A DNA stretch of 27,876 nt from CAZSVE01 sp964610175 (GTDB taxonomy: Bacteria; Pseudomonadota; Gammaproteobacteria; HK1): contig CAZSVE010000040.1 of assembly GCA_964610175.1 (NCBI GenBank), positions 1 to 27,876 on the forward strand. Reading direction: 5' to 3'. A program made the translations under genes and the position numbers. The notes under the pieces are model-generated. The model saw nothing but the letters and a program-made list of their open reading frames with translations, was not told the DNA's origin and searched no databases. Shown piece after piece: positions 8,078 to 15,669 of this stretch (positions within the stretch are counted from its first letter, which is position 1; each line of letters starts with the position of its first letter).

Positions 8078-8707
8078 ATTACCGATTGCCGCCTGTACAT
8101 GACCCTCGAGTATGGAAACGATTGCATCGGCATTATCGTTTACGAGTAGATAATCGAATAAATCGGCGCGTTCGGCGAAAAATGCCAAATCACGTTTCGC
8201 GTTTTCGATGCGCCCCCGAATGCTCTCTTCGCTATCACGATCCCGGAGACGCAATCTATGCAGGAGCACCGCAAGCATGGCACGTTTTCCAGCACCGGGC
8301 GGTAACAGGCCACAAGAGAGAACGGCGTTGCGCCCGTACCGGGCAACGAATCCCTGTAGCAATCGCATCTCGGTGATAACCACCGGAACCTTTCCTTCTC
8401 GCCAGGTGGCATCGAGATCCTCGGCGCGGTAACCATACCAACGCCGTTCACGCTCGGGGGGAAGCCTGGTCTCGGCGGCCAGCTTGCCAGTTTCCTTCAA
8501 TTCCAGAAATTCCTCCGTGGTCACATGGCAATATTCGTTGCCGTCATGTACCGATGGCACGCGCGTGGTGATGATAGGTGGTTTTCCAATACAGTGGAAG
8601 GCAGCTGCGGCCAGGGCTTCACCGATGGTGGTCTTCCCCACGCCCGAGGGCCCGGTGAGCGCCAACAAATACCGGGGAAATGCGCTGGAGCTGGAAGGAG
8701 AATTCAA
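8054..8707 (-). CDS. Guanylate-kinase-like P-loop protein
   Basis: The 217-residue protein has a Walker A motif TGPSGVGKTT near residues 18-27. The guanylate kinase GMP-binding region follows: TTRVPSVHDGNEYCHVT, where GMP kinases have TTRxPRxGExxGxDY. RLRLRDRDSEESIRGRI resembles the lid helix, and FDYLLVNDN the C-terminal strand. True Gmk or ribose-1,5-bisphosphokinase (PhnN) are alternatives; the missing second Arg and altered GMP site argue against a housekeeping Gmk. The start is TTG at 8705-8707 with GGGAG 8 nt upstream. The last five residues and stop are encoded inside a family A repeat, so the original C terminus may have been replaced. It stands alone between repeats, and the role is unassigned. 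Confidence 0.6.
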   Translation of the reverse strand: MNSPSSSSAFPRYLLALTGPSGVGKTTIGEALAAAAFHCIGKPPIITTRVPSVHDGNEYCHVTTEEFLELKETGKLAAETRLPPERERRWYGYRAEDLDATWREGKVPVVITEMRLLQGFVARYGRNAVLSCGLLPPGAGKRAMLAVLLHRLRLRDRDSEESIRGRIENAKRDLAFFAERADLFDYLLVNDNADAIVSILEGHVQAAIGNFRRCLAL

Positions 8708-8873
8708 CTGATTGCTCCCATCTTTCGAATCCGGCGAATTCCTGCCTGATCCATTCGACCACGCTTGGCCTGCACCAGGCCTATCTGTTTTTCACCACTT
8801 TACGGAGGGGAACTTCCCGACTCGAGATGACCAAAACCATCCACGGATATTCCCGAGGCCGCGACATAACTAC

Positions 8874-8992
8874 TTTGTTTATTTCCGGCTCGGCTTCACA
8901 ACTCGGATCAAGTTTTGCAAGGTGCCAGTTCTGTCTTACCAATACTCAATCATGGTTCGTCGGTTCGAGCACCAGCCTGGCCAGGTTGGTGC
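8874..8992 (+). repeat. Family A dispersed repeat, forward member of an inverted pair
   Basis: A full copy beginning TTTGTTTATTTCCGGCTC, with AAGTTTTGCAAGGTGCCAG in the middle and GGTTCGAGCACCAGCC near the end. The copy at 9060-9172 faces it across a ~67 bp spacer. Confidence 0.8.
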
Positions 8993-9059
8993 ATAAGGTT
9001 TCCCAAAGACGATATCATCCTATAATTCGCAAACGGTAGAAAGGCCCATCGAACGCCCC

Positions 9060-9172
9060 GGCGAAGCTTCATCTCGAATCGATGAAACGTGATTTGGTAT
9101 CGGCAGGGCAGCAAAATCAGCGTCTTGTAAAACTCGACCCTTTTGCGATGATCCGGAAATAAACAAAATAAT
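9060..9172 (-). repeat. Family A dispersed repeat, inverted member of the pair
   Basis: Read on the minus strand, this copy has the same order of blocks as the one at 8874-8992: TTTGTTTATTTCCGGATC, GGTCGAGTTTTACAAGACGC, then ATCGATTCGAG and AAGCTTCGCC. The two could form a long imperfect hairpin upstream of the AmpG-like gene. Confidence 0.8.
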
Positions 9173-9249
9173 GAAGCAGATCTTTCATCCTCGGCGAGGA
9201 TGAGGCCCAATGTGATTCGTTGCCATGAAATCGATCCCGAGGTCCAACC

Positions 9250-10785
9250 TTGCCCCGTAAAAAAACCATCGGATTCCTCACGACCCTGAGAAACTATGGC
9301 CATCCACGCGTGGTCACCATGCTGTTTCTGGGATTCTCCAGCGGCCTGCCGCTGCTTCTGATCTTCTCGTCGCTCTCCTTGTGGCTGCGCGAGGCCGAGG
9401 TAGAGCGTTCCACGGTAACCTACTTCAGTTGGGCGGCGCTCGCCTATTCCTTCAAATTCATCTGGGCCCCGCTGATCGATAAATTACCCTTGCCGTGGCT
9501 GAGCAGCCGCCTGGGAAGGCGGCGCGGCTGGCTGTTGTTGTCGCAAGTGGGGGTCGTCGCGGCCATCTCCTCGATGGCCTTCAGTGATCCGTCGCTATCC
9601 CTTGTCGGCATGGCCTTGGCGGCGGTGTTGTTGGGTTTTTCGGGGGCGACACAGGATATCGTGGTGGATGCCTATCGCATCGAGTCGGCCGATCAGTCGT
9701 TGCAGGCCTACATGGCCGCCACCTATATGGCCGGATACCGTATCGGAATGCTGGTGGCGGGCGCGGGCGCCCTGAAACTGGCGGCCTGGTTCGGGGAAGG
9801 GAACGGTTATTCCTATGAGGCCTGGCGAGATGCCTATCTGTATATGGCCCTGTTGATGGGCGTGGGCATCGCGACCACATTGGCCATCCGCGAACCGGAT
9901 CGACAATCCCAACCAAGCCGGCACCTGGCACACCTGGGTGATTATGTGGGTTTTCTGGCGCTGTTCCTGCTGGTAGCGGGGAGCTTCGCGGCGATGTTCT
10001 GGGGAAGCGGTATCGTGTTGCGCATGGGTCTCTCGGTCTTGGGAATACGGGATACCTCGGTGTTGGGCGGGTTCATGGAAGGGACGGTGCAGTTCGCCCT
10101 GGGGATCTTCGGCGCCTGGGGAATGGCGCGGCTTGCCGTGTGGCTGGGCGTCGCCCGGCGGGAGATGGTGGAAGAAACCTACCTCGATCCCATTACGGAT
10201 TTTTTCCATCGTTACGGTCGCGCGGCCCTCCTGATACTCGCCTTGATAGGGCTCTATCGGGCATCGGATATCCTGCTTGCGGTGATCGCCAATGTCTTCT
10301 ATGCCGATATGGGGTTCGACAAGGATCAAATCGCCAACATATCGAAGACCTTCGGACTGTCGATGACCATCCTGGGTGGCTTTTTCGGCGGGATGCTGGC
10401 GCATCGGTATGGGGTCATGCCTGTTTTGTTTCTGGGCGCGTTGCTTGTCTGCATTACCAACCTGCTCTTCGTGTTGCTGGTGCACACAGGCCCGGATGTC
10501 ACCATGCTGATCGTCGTAATCACGGCAGACAACTTGAGCGGGGGACTTGCCAGCGCCGCCTTTGTCGCCTATCTGTCCGGGCTTACCCGGATATCCTTTA
10601 CGGCATCTCAATACGCCATATTTACTTCACTGATGACCCTGCTCCCCAAATTCCTCGGTGGCTACAGTGGCGGCATCGTGGATAGCATCGGCTACAGCGC
10701 CTTTTTCGTCGGCACCGCCCTGCTGGGGCTTCCGGTGTTGGTGCTGATTTGGCTGGCGGCGAGGGGCCAAGGCGTCGAGGGTTGA
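9250..10785 (+). CDS. AmpG-like MFS permease
   Basis: The 511-residue, very hydrophobic protein has about twelve to fourteen membrane segments. The first reads VTMLFLGFSSGLPLLLIFSSL and is followed by the loop SLWLREAEVERSTVTYFSW, closely resembling AmpG, the proton-driven importer of GlcNAc-anhydroMur muropeptides in cell-wall recycling. LIDKLPLPWLSSRLGRRRGW fits the MFS A-motif loop, and GATQDIVVDAYRIE is a typical AmpG signature. The start is TTG at 9250-9252 with GAGG 7 nt upstream. A nearer ATG (9225) is out of frame and soon stops. A longer central loop (~residues 215-330) with two extra predicted helices matches the 14-helix AmpG layout. No partner genes such as ampD or nagZ are nearby; the substrate is inferred from family resemblance. 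Confidence 0.82.
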   Translation: MPRKKTIGFLTTLRNYGHPRVVTMLFLGFSSGLPLLLIFSSLSLWLREAEVERSTVTYFSWAALAYSFKFIWAPLIDKLPLPWLSSRLGRRRGWLLLSQVGVVAAISSMAFSDPSLSLVGMALAAVLLGFSGATQDIVVDAYRIESADQSLQAYMAATYMAGYRIGMLVAGAGALKLAAWFGEGNGYSYEAWRDAYLYMALLMGVGIATTLAIREPDRQSQPSRHLAHLGDYVGFLALFLLVAGSFAAMFWGSGIVLRMGLSVLGIRDTSVLGGFMEGTVQFALGIFGAWGMARLAVWLGVARREMVEETYLDPITDFFHRYGRAALLILALIGLYRASDILLAVIANVFYADMGFDKDQIANISKTFGLSMTILGGFFGGMLAHRYGVMPVLFLGALLVCITNLLFVLLVHTGPDVTMLIVVITADNLSGGLASAAFVAYLSGLTRISFTASQYAIFTSLMTLLPKFLGGYSGGIVDSIGYSAFFVGTALLGLPVLVLIWLAARGQGVEG

Positions 10786-10810
10786 TTGACCTTTGACCTT
10801 GAGGTCGACT

Positions 10811-10866
10811 GGCCCTGGTCGATTGGCCCTGGTCGATTGGCTCTGGTGTCATTGGCCCTGGCCCTG
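10811..10866. repeat. 14-bp tandem repeat (GGCCCTGGTCGATT)
   Basis: Two perfect copies lie at 10811-10838, followed by a degenerate 15-bp copy and a partial one. The array sits 26 bp after the AmpG-like gene and outside any supported gene. Confidence 0.85.
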
Positions 10867-10951
10867 TTCGATACTCATCGAGCGTATGCGGCCTGGCCGA
10901 TGGGCGCTGCTACCTGTTTCGAAACGCGATGCTGGCAGGGGAAGACCCATA

Positions 10952-10990
10952 GCCTACTCGCCAGGCCTACTCGCCAGGCCTACTCGCCAG
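10952..10990. repeat. 13-bp tandem repeat, three perfect copies (GCCTACTCGCCAG)
   Basis: Three identical 13-bp units run head to tail and abut the edge of a family A repeat whose own border is a CGCCAG sequence. The unit may have arisen by slippage at the repeat end. Confidence 0.9.
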
Positions 10991-11090
10991 CGAAACTTCG
11001 CCAGGAAAGCATGACCCGGCATCGGTAAAGCAAAATTGCTGTTCCGTGGAACTTGACACATCAGCGATGAGCCGGAAATAGACAAAGCAG
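10985..11090 (-). repeat. Family A dispersed repeat, inverted copy
   Basis: From the left it reads GCGAAACTTCGCC, then CATGACCCGGCATCGGTAAA, GGAACTTGACACATCAGCGA and GAGCCGGAAATAGACAAA, which is the reverse of the family order. With the two tandem arrays it fills most of the gap between the AmpG-like gene and the porin gene. Confidence 0.8.
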
Positions 11091-11172
11091 ATTATTCCAA
11101 GCGGAAGGACTGCTTTGCTCAATCCTTCGACAAGGCTACATTTCTGCCTCCCCCGCGCAGGTTCACGGTTTT

Positions 11173-11208
11173 GTAGGTCGATGTCGATCCGCGCTCACAT
11201 CGACTTAC
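11173..11208. terminator. Inverted repeat downstream of the porin gene, possible terminator
   Basis: GTAGGTCGATGT pairs with ACATCGACTTAC (11 of 12 positions) across a 12-nt loop, 7 bp beyond the porin stop codon on the minus strand. No U-run follows, so it may act as a 3' stem-loop or may simply be another palindromic repeat unit. Confidence 0.4.
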
Positions 11209-11214
11209 GGGGAC

Positions 11215-12420
11215 CTAAAAATAGCCATTGACGCGCACGCCGTAGATGAATCCCCTGGGGTCCTTTGCGCTGGTGGTTCGCTCATCGAGGTATTGCACAT
11301 CGAGGGAGAGATCGGCGTGTTTCGAGAGGCCGAATTTCACATAGCCCTCGACGATGTCGGTCCCTTGGATCTCGCCGTTTCCGCCGTCGAGGTGGGCATA
11401 GCCGAAGGCGGCCTCGTCGCCTCCCCGCCCCCAGAGACTGCCATCGATGTGGATGCCGCCGGAATACAGGGCGTCGTGGTCGATGGCGGCATCGTCGCCC
11501 TGCCATGCGATGCGGGCAAAAGCGCCGAAGGTGTCGCCGATTTGCTGGTCGAGGGAGAGCCCGAGGCCGAAGAGGCCCTCGGTGCGGGCACCGCCCCCGG
11601 GCCGGGCGAAGGCGTCACTGGTACCGTAGATGCCTAGTCGGTAGTTTCCCTGCCCCCAATCCGTGTTGGGATGGAATCCCAATTGCCCCCCCCAGTAGTC
11701 GTAGGTCCTATAGAGATTGTTGTCCTCGTCGGCATTTTTGGTGGTCATCCAAACGCCACGCAATGACCAGCGCTGGCCGATGTCGAGCTCGCCGCCGACG
11801 CCGACGTCGAAGGAGGGGGGGACCATGAGGGTGTTGTTAACGAAGGCATCGTTCATGAACTGGCCGACTTCGTCGTTGGCGAAGGCGTTGTCATCGACAT
11901 AGTCGGTGGCCTCGATGATGCCACCGGCGACCCCGAGGGAGGTGTCTTCGGAGAGCGCGAAGGTGTGCTTGTACCAGGCGGTGAGCAGGTAGTCCCTGCC
12001 GCGCCGGTTGATGTTTTCGAGATCATCTTCGAGATCGTCGGCATAGATCGGATGGACGGCGAAAGGGGAGACGGCATCGATGGCATTGCCGGAGGCAACG
12101 CTGATCAGGATTTGGAACTCGTCCTGCTCCGAGGGTTGGAAGCCGATGTCGATGTCGATGACCATAACGCCCCGGCTGGCGTCGTCGATGCCCGGGCCCG
12201 CGAATTCTCCGCGCTGAAAGACACCGGTGACCGTGGCACCGATGGAGAAGTCGTCGCCGAGATCATAGGCGGATGCCGAGAATGGCAATATGGCGGCGAG
12301 CAGCGCCAGCGAGGTGATTGTCGAGATGATCGTGGAGCGGATGATGGAAGGTTGTCCGCCACGGGGACATGTCAGCGCCTTGCGCCAGGACTGAAGTAGG
12401 GTGGGTCTCGGCGCACGCAT
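11215..12420 (-). CDS. Outer-membrane porin-like beta-barrel protein
   Basis: A signal peptide is clear: a hydrophobic stretch ITSLALLAAILPFSASA ending in ASA before YDLGDDFSIG. The mature part (~350 residues) shows alternating hydrophobic strands, many Gly, Asp and aromatic residues, and a terminal phenylalanine (GVRVNGYF), the usual BAM signal. It resembles carbohydrate-selective porins of the OprB type (LRGVWMTTKNADE, YDYWGGQLGFHPNT), but the specificity is uncertain. The start is a problem. The nearest in-frame ATG is at 12418-12420, giving a ~50-residue leader, and it lies inside a family B repeat with no good ribosome site. A non-standard start closer to the signal peptide, or disruption of the 5' end by the repeat, are alternatives. 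No partner gene is adjacent. Confidence 0.72.
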   Translation of the reverse strand: MRAPRPTLLQSWRKALTCPRGGQPSIIRSTIISTITSLALLAAILPFSASAYDLGDDFSIGATVTGVFQRGEFAGPGIDDASRGVMVIDIDIGFQPSEQDEFQILISVASGNAIDAVSPFAVHPIYADDLEDDLENINRRGRDYLLTAWYKHTFALSEDTSLGVAGGIIEATDYVDDNAFANDEVGQFMNDAFVNNTLMVPPSFDVGVGGELDIGQRWSLRGVWMTTKNADEDNNLYRTYDYWGGQLGFHPNTDWGQGNYRLGIYGTSDAFARPGGGARTEGLFGLGLSLDQQIGDTFGAFARIAWQGDDAAIDHDALYSGGIHIDGSLWGRGGDEAAFGYAHLDGGNGEIQGTDIVEGYVKFGLSKHADLSLDVQYLDERTTSAKDPRGFIYGVRVNGYF

Positions 12421-12446
12421 CGGAGATCTTGTTTTCCCGATACCTG
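12389..12446 (+). repeat. Family B repeat, partial
   Basis: It contains GAAGTAGGGTGGGTCTCGG, CGCACGCATCGG and a final TTTTCCCGATACCT. It matches the right half of the copies at 15369, 17538 and 19360, and it overlaps the proposed start of the porin gene. Confidence 0.65.
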
Positions 12447-12589
12447 AATGGCCAAGCAGGAAATGAACGAATGGAACGGACCCATTGGCATCGGAGCGCC
12501 CACCCGGATGGCGCTGTCCGGGGTGGGATCGAGAGATTTCATGCCTTGAAACAAGCATTTCTTAGCCTTTTTATGCCAGGAGGTGGAGT

Positions 12590-12701
12590 AGTGCGTTCGT
12601 TTCCCGCTCAACTTCACGATTGGATCGAGTTTTACGAGGCGCCAATTCCGCCCTACCTATACTCGATCATGTTTCATCGGTTCGAGCACAAGCCTCGCTG
12701 G
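12590..12701 (+). repeat. Family A dispersed repeat, full copy
   Basis: TTCGTTTCCCGCTC, GATCGAGTTTTACGAGGCG, CATGTTTCATCGGTTCGAG and AAGCCTCGCTGG occur in the family order. It occupies the gap between the porin and bacterioferritin genes (12421-12794), in which no other feature is visible. Confidence 0.85.
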
Positions 12702-12794
12702 CCCGAAATGCGAGGTGGTCGACGCAGATAGTCGGCGTGGACGGTGAACTCGGGTGGATGGTTTTTCTTGCGATCGGCTCCCAGGTAACGGTCA

Positions 12795-13250
12795 TCATTT
12801 GAATGTAGCGACATCTCCAGGCTGCCTTAGCATCTTGTTTACCTCGTCGCGATGCACTTCTTCTTCGACAATCATTTCCCGGGCATATTCTTCCAAAAGG
12901 ACGGATTTGCCTTCTTCGGCGACGCCGAGTAGCTGGTAATAGGTGTCGAGGGCCATCTGCTCGTGATTGAGGCTTTCCTGAAGGATATCTCCGATGTCAT
13001 GGCTTTCGGTTTCCAGCAAGGGGCCTATTTTGAGGGAGGGGTGACCGCCAAGGAGGGTTACCATCTCCCCGGCCCTGTGGGCGTGGGTAAGGCCTTCCTG
13101 GGCATTGCGCTTCATCCAGTCTACGATGGGGATCCTGTTGTAACCGTAAATCATCAATGCATAGTGCGTGTAGCGCACGACGCCGGCCAATTCGATTTCC
13201 AATATCTTATTCAATACGTCGACGGCTTTTTTCATGTCGGAATCGTTCAT
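12795..13250 (-). CDS. bfr: Bacterioferritin/ferritin-like iron-storage protein
   Basis: The 151-residue four-helix protein contains the expected ligand regions of a dinuclear iron centre: E20 (EIELAGVVRY), E52 with H56 (QEGLTHAH), E97 (LNHEQMAL) and E130-x2-H133 (EEEVHRDE). It should oxidise Fe(II) and store ferric iron in the cytoplasm as a 24-mer or smaller shell. The position of the haem-ligand methionine of E. coli Bfr appears to be glycine, so haem binding is doubtful (alignment by eye). ATG at 13248-13250 follows AGGAGA with about 8 nt spacing. A promoter with an overlapping Fur-box-like sequence lies just upstream. The gene sits where ispG usually follows rodZ in gammaproteobacteria. 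Confidence 0.85.
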   Translation of the reverse strand: MNDSDMKKAVDVLNKILEIELAGVVRYTHYALMIYGYNRIPIVDWMKRNAQEGLTHAHRAGEMVTLLGGHPSLKIGPLLETESHDIGDILQESLNHEQMALDTYYQLLGVAEEGKSVLLEEYAREMIVEEEVHRDEVNKMLRQPGDVATFK

Positions 13251-13303
13251 CTTGGTGTTCTCCTGTTGTCACGTTGAATGGTTCGAAGACTGCAATAACG
13301 GGA

Positions 13304-13332
13304 ATGATAATTATTCTTATTGGTATATTCAA
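13304..13332 (-). promoter_or_regulatory. Sigma-70-like promoter with overlapping Fur-box candidate, upstream of bfr
   Basis: On the minus strand TTGAAT (13327-13332) and TATCAT (13304-13309) are separated by exactly 17 bp. TGATAATTATTCTTA at 13305-13319 (plus strand) matches the 7-1-7 Fur consensus TGATAATnATTATCA at 12 of 14 defined positions and covers the -10 box. Iron control of an iron-storage gene is biologically sensible; binding is inferred. Confidence 0.6.
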
Positions 13333-13384
13333 TGATAACACCGGGTCTCACCCGGGGCTGGTCGTGGATTTCCATGGCGGGCGG

Positions 13385-14443
13385 TTATCGGGGAAGGTCG
13401 AAATCCATGTTTCCTACCTGGAATTCCGCGATTTCCTTGTGGATGTACGGCGTATGGTCGAAGGGTTCGCCGTTATAGATGACTTTGGCGGCGTGGGCGA
13501 AGCCGAGGATGACCCGAAAGGGGGCCCTGCCCAGGAATTCGTATGTTTGACCGGATACTCCAAGCTGATAGAAGAGCTTTTTCCCGAGTCCATCGTAGAT
13601 TTCTATCCAGGAGTTCCCCTTCAGGTATATGGCCAGGCGATCTTCTTGCGGCGCGGGCGGTGATGTCCGTGTTTCGGTACTGGTGGTTACTTCCCGCGTC
13701 ATCGAATACGTGTTTTTTTCCAGGGTGGGGAGAGCGTCGGCGAACGCGGGTTCGGGGAGATCCCCATTGGAGGATGGGACCGATGCGATCACTGCCTCGT
13801 CCCGGTCGCCCTGGAATTCGTCCAGGACGAGGGCCTCCCGCACGGGTGCGCCGATGGGTCCATCTCGTTCCACACCAACAGCGGGGAACTCCGCGCCTCG
13901 AGAGGAAGAGGACACATGATCATGGGATGCAACGTCCATTTCTTCGTGCCCGACTTCCTTGATCGGTTCCTCGGATGGATGCTCCAACGACACATCGAAT
14001 TCTTCATAGGCCGCATAATCACTGGGGCGTATCGTGGTCCTCCACCATGAAAATACCAGGATAACGAGGCCGAGGATAATCAGGTAGGTGGTGATCCGCA
14101 TAAGGATGTGGTTGCCGCCTCCCTGAAATTGATTGGCGACATCTCGGGTAAGCGGCGGCGGTGCCAGGTTGCGGCGGTCGAAAGCGTCCAGGATCCGGGA
14201 TGGCGCGATCCTCAACAAACGGGCATATGCGCTCAGGTAGCCACGGATGAAGACGGGTCCGGGGAGTTTGTCGTAATTGTCCTCTTCGAGGCTGCGGATC
14301 GTGTCGGGGGAAAGGCGCAGACACGATGCAATATCATCGATGGTCAAATTACGCGCATAGCGCGCCTCTCGGAGCTGTTCCCCCAGTGTTTTGTCCTCCT
14401 CGTCCACGGGGATGGCGGGATCATCTGGAAGGTGGGTCGTCAT
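13385..14443 (-). CDS. rodZ: Cytoskeletal protein RodZ
   Basis: The N-terminal ~80 residues form an Xre-like helix-turn-helix domain (LGEQLREARYARNLTIDDIA, then LRLSPDTIRSLEEDNYDKLP and FIRGYLSAYARLL). One membrane helix (YLIILGLVILVFSWW, near residue 125) follows, then a long acidic, low-complexity linker and a C-terminal RodZ domain (DUF4115; LAIYLKGNSWIEIYDGLGKK, GRAPFRVILGFA). RodZ links MreB filaments to the elongation machinery and sets rod shape. I chose ATG 14441-14443 (MTTHLPDD); it overlaps the pilW end by 23 bp. An ATG at 14464 is possible, and neither has a strong ribosome site. The pilW-rodZ order is conserved in gammaproteobacteria, but ispG does not follow here. Confidence 0.88.
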   Translation of the reverse strand: MTTHLPDDPAIPVDEEDKTLGEQLREARYARNLTIDDIASCLRLSPDTIRSLEEDNYDKLPGPVFIRGYLSAYARLLRIAPSRILDAFDRRNLAPPPLTRDVANQFQGGGNHILMRITTYLIILGLVILVFSWWRTTIRPSDYAAYEEFDVSLEHPSEEPIKEVGHEEMDVASHDHVSSSSRGAEFPAVGVERDGPIGAPVREALVLDEFQGDRDEAVIASVPSSNGDLPEPAFADALPTLEKNTYSMTREVTTSTETRTSPPAPQEDRLAIYLKGNSWIEIYDGLGKKLFYQLGVSGQTYEFLGRAPFRVILGFAHAAKVIYNGEPFDHTPYIHKEIAEFQVGNMDFDLPR

Positions 14444-15323
14444 GGAGCGGTAATGATTTCCCATAGACTTCGAATTCGTGTAATAACCGGGCCTCTCGTG
14501 AGTCGGGATGGTGTGTCCGCAACAGCAGCGCATAGCTGGAAACGGCATCCCGGTTACCGAGCCGTTTTTCAATCCGCAGCCCTAACCAAAGGGAGTGCGC
14601 CGTATGGGTGGCGACATTCGAATAGCGTCGCAGATATCCCCTGGCGGACAAGGGGTGCCCCTTGGAGAGGGATAACGCTGCCATTGTCAATAACGGATCC
14701 GGTAATTCCATATTAAAGGATAATGCACGGCGGAGATAGGTTTCGGCCTTTTGGAGGTCACCGACGAAATAGGCGCAGTCTCCCGCGTTACTCATGGCGA
14801 TCTCCGGCTCCCGATACCGGGGATTGGCGATGGCCTTCAGAAAGCACTGCTCGGCTTCGGTTTGTCGACCAGTGGCGCAAAGGAGTACACCGAGATTATT
14901 ATAGGCACCGGAGTAGGAAGGGTTCAGTAAAATGGCGTGGCGATAATGCCATTCGGCTTTTTCGAGTCGATTCAGTCTCTGGTACAAGGACCCCAGCGCA
15001 TTGTGCGCATCCGGATAGTTCGGCCTTATCGCCAGGGCCCGTTCGAGCCGTTCCCACGCAAGGTCATTATCCCCTTTTTCCAGGTAGGCGATGGCGAGCT
15101 GTGTATGCAACTCCGCCCAATGGTCTTTTTGTGTCTCGATATGGGCGGCGTTCGGCAATCCGGAGTCGGTAACGCAGCCGGCAAGCGGCAGTAACAGTAG
15201 CAGGAGGAGCAAGGTCTCGATCCGGCGCGACCGAAACCGGGGAGTCTTTTGGCTTCGTTCACACTGGTATCGAGATCGGAGATCGATCCTGGATCTTCTT
15301 TTCCAAGCCTCTGCCGTGGTCAT
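14421..15323 (-). CDS. pilW: Type IV pilus biogenesis/stability lipoprotein PilW (PilF)
   Basis: A lipoprotein signal is visible: basic residues, then a leucine run and LPLAGC with the lipidated cysteine. TPR units follow: LAIAYLEKGDNDLAWERLERA, PDAHNALGSLYQRLNRLEKA, SGAYNNLGVLLCATGRQTEA and MSNAGDCAYFVGDLQKAETY. This matches PilW/PilF, the outer-membrane pilotin needed for PilQ secretin assembly. The start is uncertain: ATG at 15321-15323 is used, but in-frame ATGs at 15341 and 15347 also exist, none with a good Shine-Dalgarno. The N-terminal region before the leucine run is unusually long (about 30 residues). A family B repeat lies immediately upstream, so the original 5' region may have been altered. 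The gene is followed by rodZ, the usual neighbour. Confidence 0.85.
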   Translation of the reverse strand: MTTAEAWKRRSRIDLRSRYQCERSQKTPRFRSRRIETLLLLLLLLPLAGCVTDSGLPNAAHIETQKDHWAELHTQLAIAYLEKGDNDLAWERLERALAIRPNYPDAHNALGSLYQRLNRLEKAEWHYRHAILLNPSYSGAYNNLGVLLCATGRQTEAEQCFLKAIANPRYREPEIAMSNAGDCAYFVGDLQKAETYLRRALSFNMELPDPLLTMAALSLSKGHPLSARGYLRRYSNVATHTAHSLWLGLRIEKRLGNRDAVSSYALLLRTHHPDSREARLLHEFEVYGKSLPLHDDPPSR

Positions 15324-15368
15324 GGTACCGGGATGCAACATGGCCATAATGGGGCTGCATCCCCAGCC

Positions 15369-15460
15369 GAACATGTTATCGCTTCGCGCATATTATCGTT
15401 TCGCGCCCGGGCTGAAGCGGGGTGGGTACAGGCGCGCGCATCGGAATTTTTTCCGATAGC
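15369..15460 (+). repeat. Family B repeat
   Basis: ACATGTTATCGCTTCGCGC, GAAGCGGGGTGGGTACAGG, CGCGCATCGG and TTTTTTCCGATA occur in the order seen in the other copies. Within it GCTTCGCGC is followed by a second TCGTTTCGCGC, a small internal duplication. The next 200 bp (15461-15669) contain an AACCCGG-TAGCCGG-CCAAAG unit that recurs near 27424, and otherwise nothing I recognise. Confidence 0.7.
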
Positions 15461-15669
15461 CAACCCGGCGTTAGCCGGGGCCAAAGCCCCCCGGACAAAG
15501 AACAACGAGGGCCATCCCGACTCGAGGGAGAAATCTTCCGACTTTCTCGAGATATCGAGCGCACGGATTTCTCTCTTCGGTCGAAACGACAAAAAGCCGA
15601 TTTTCCGATCGTTTTGTTCAGGATTTCCCGGGTAACGGACTGAATTCAAGAACACACGCAGGTATGGAA

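Noticed and set aside
8712..8996. Open frame on the plus strand upstream of the AmpG-like gene.
   Set aside because: The second half is a family A repeat and the first half shows no recognisable motif.
9595..10611. Long open frame of 338 codons opposite the AmpG-like gene.
   Set aside because: It is the shadow of a GC-rich gene; the plus-strand frame has clear membrane segments and family motifs.
11265..11828. Arginine-rich open frame on the plus strand.
   Set aside because: Shadow of the porin gene with extreme composition.
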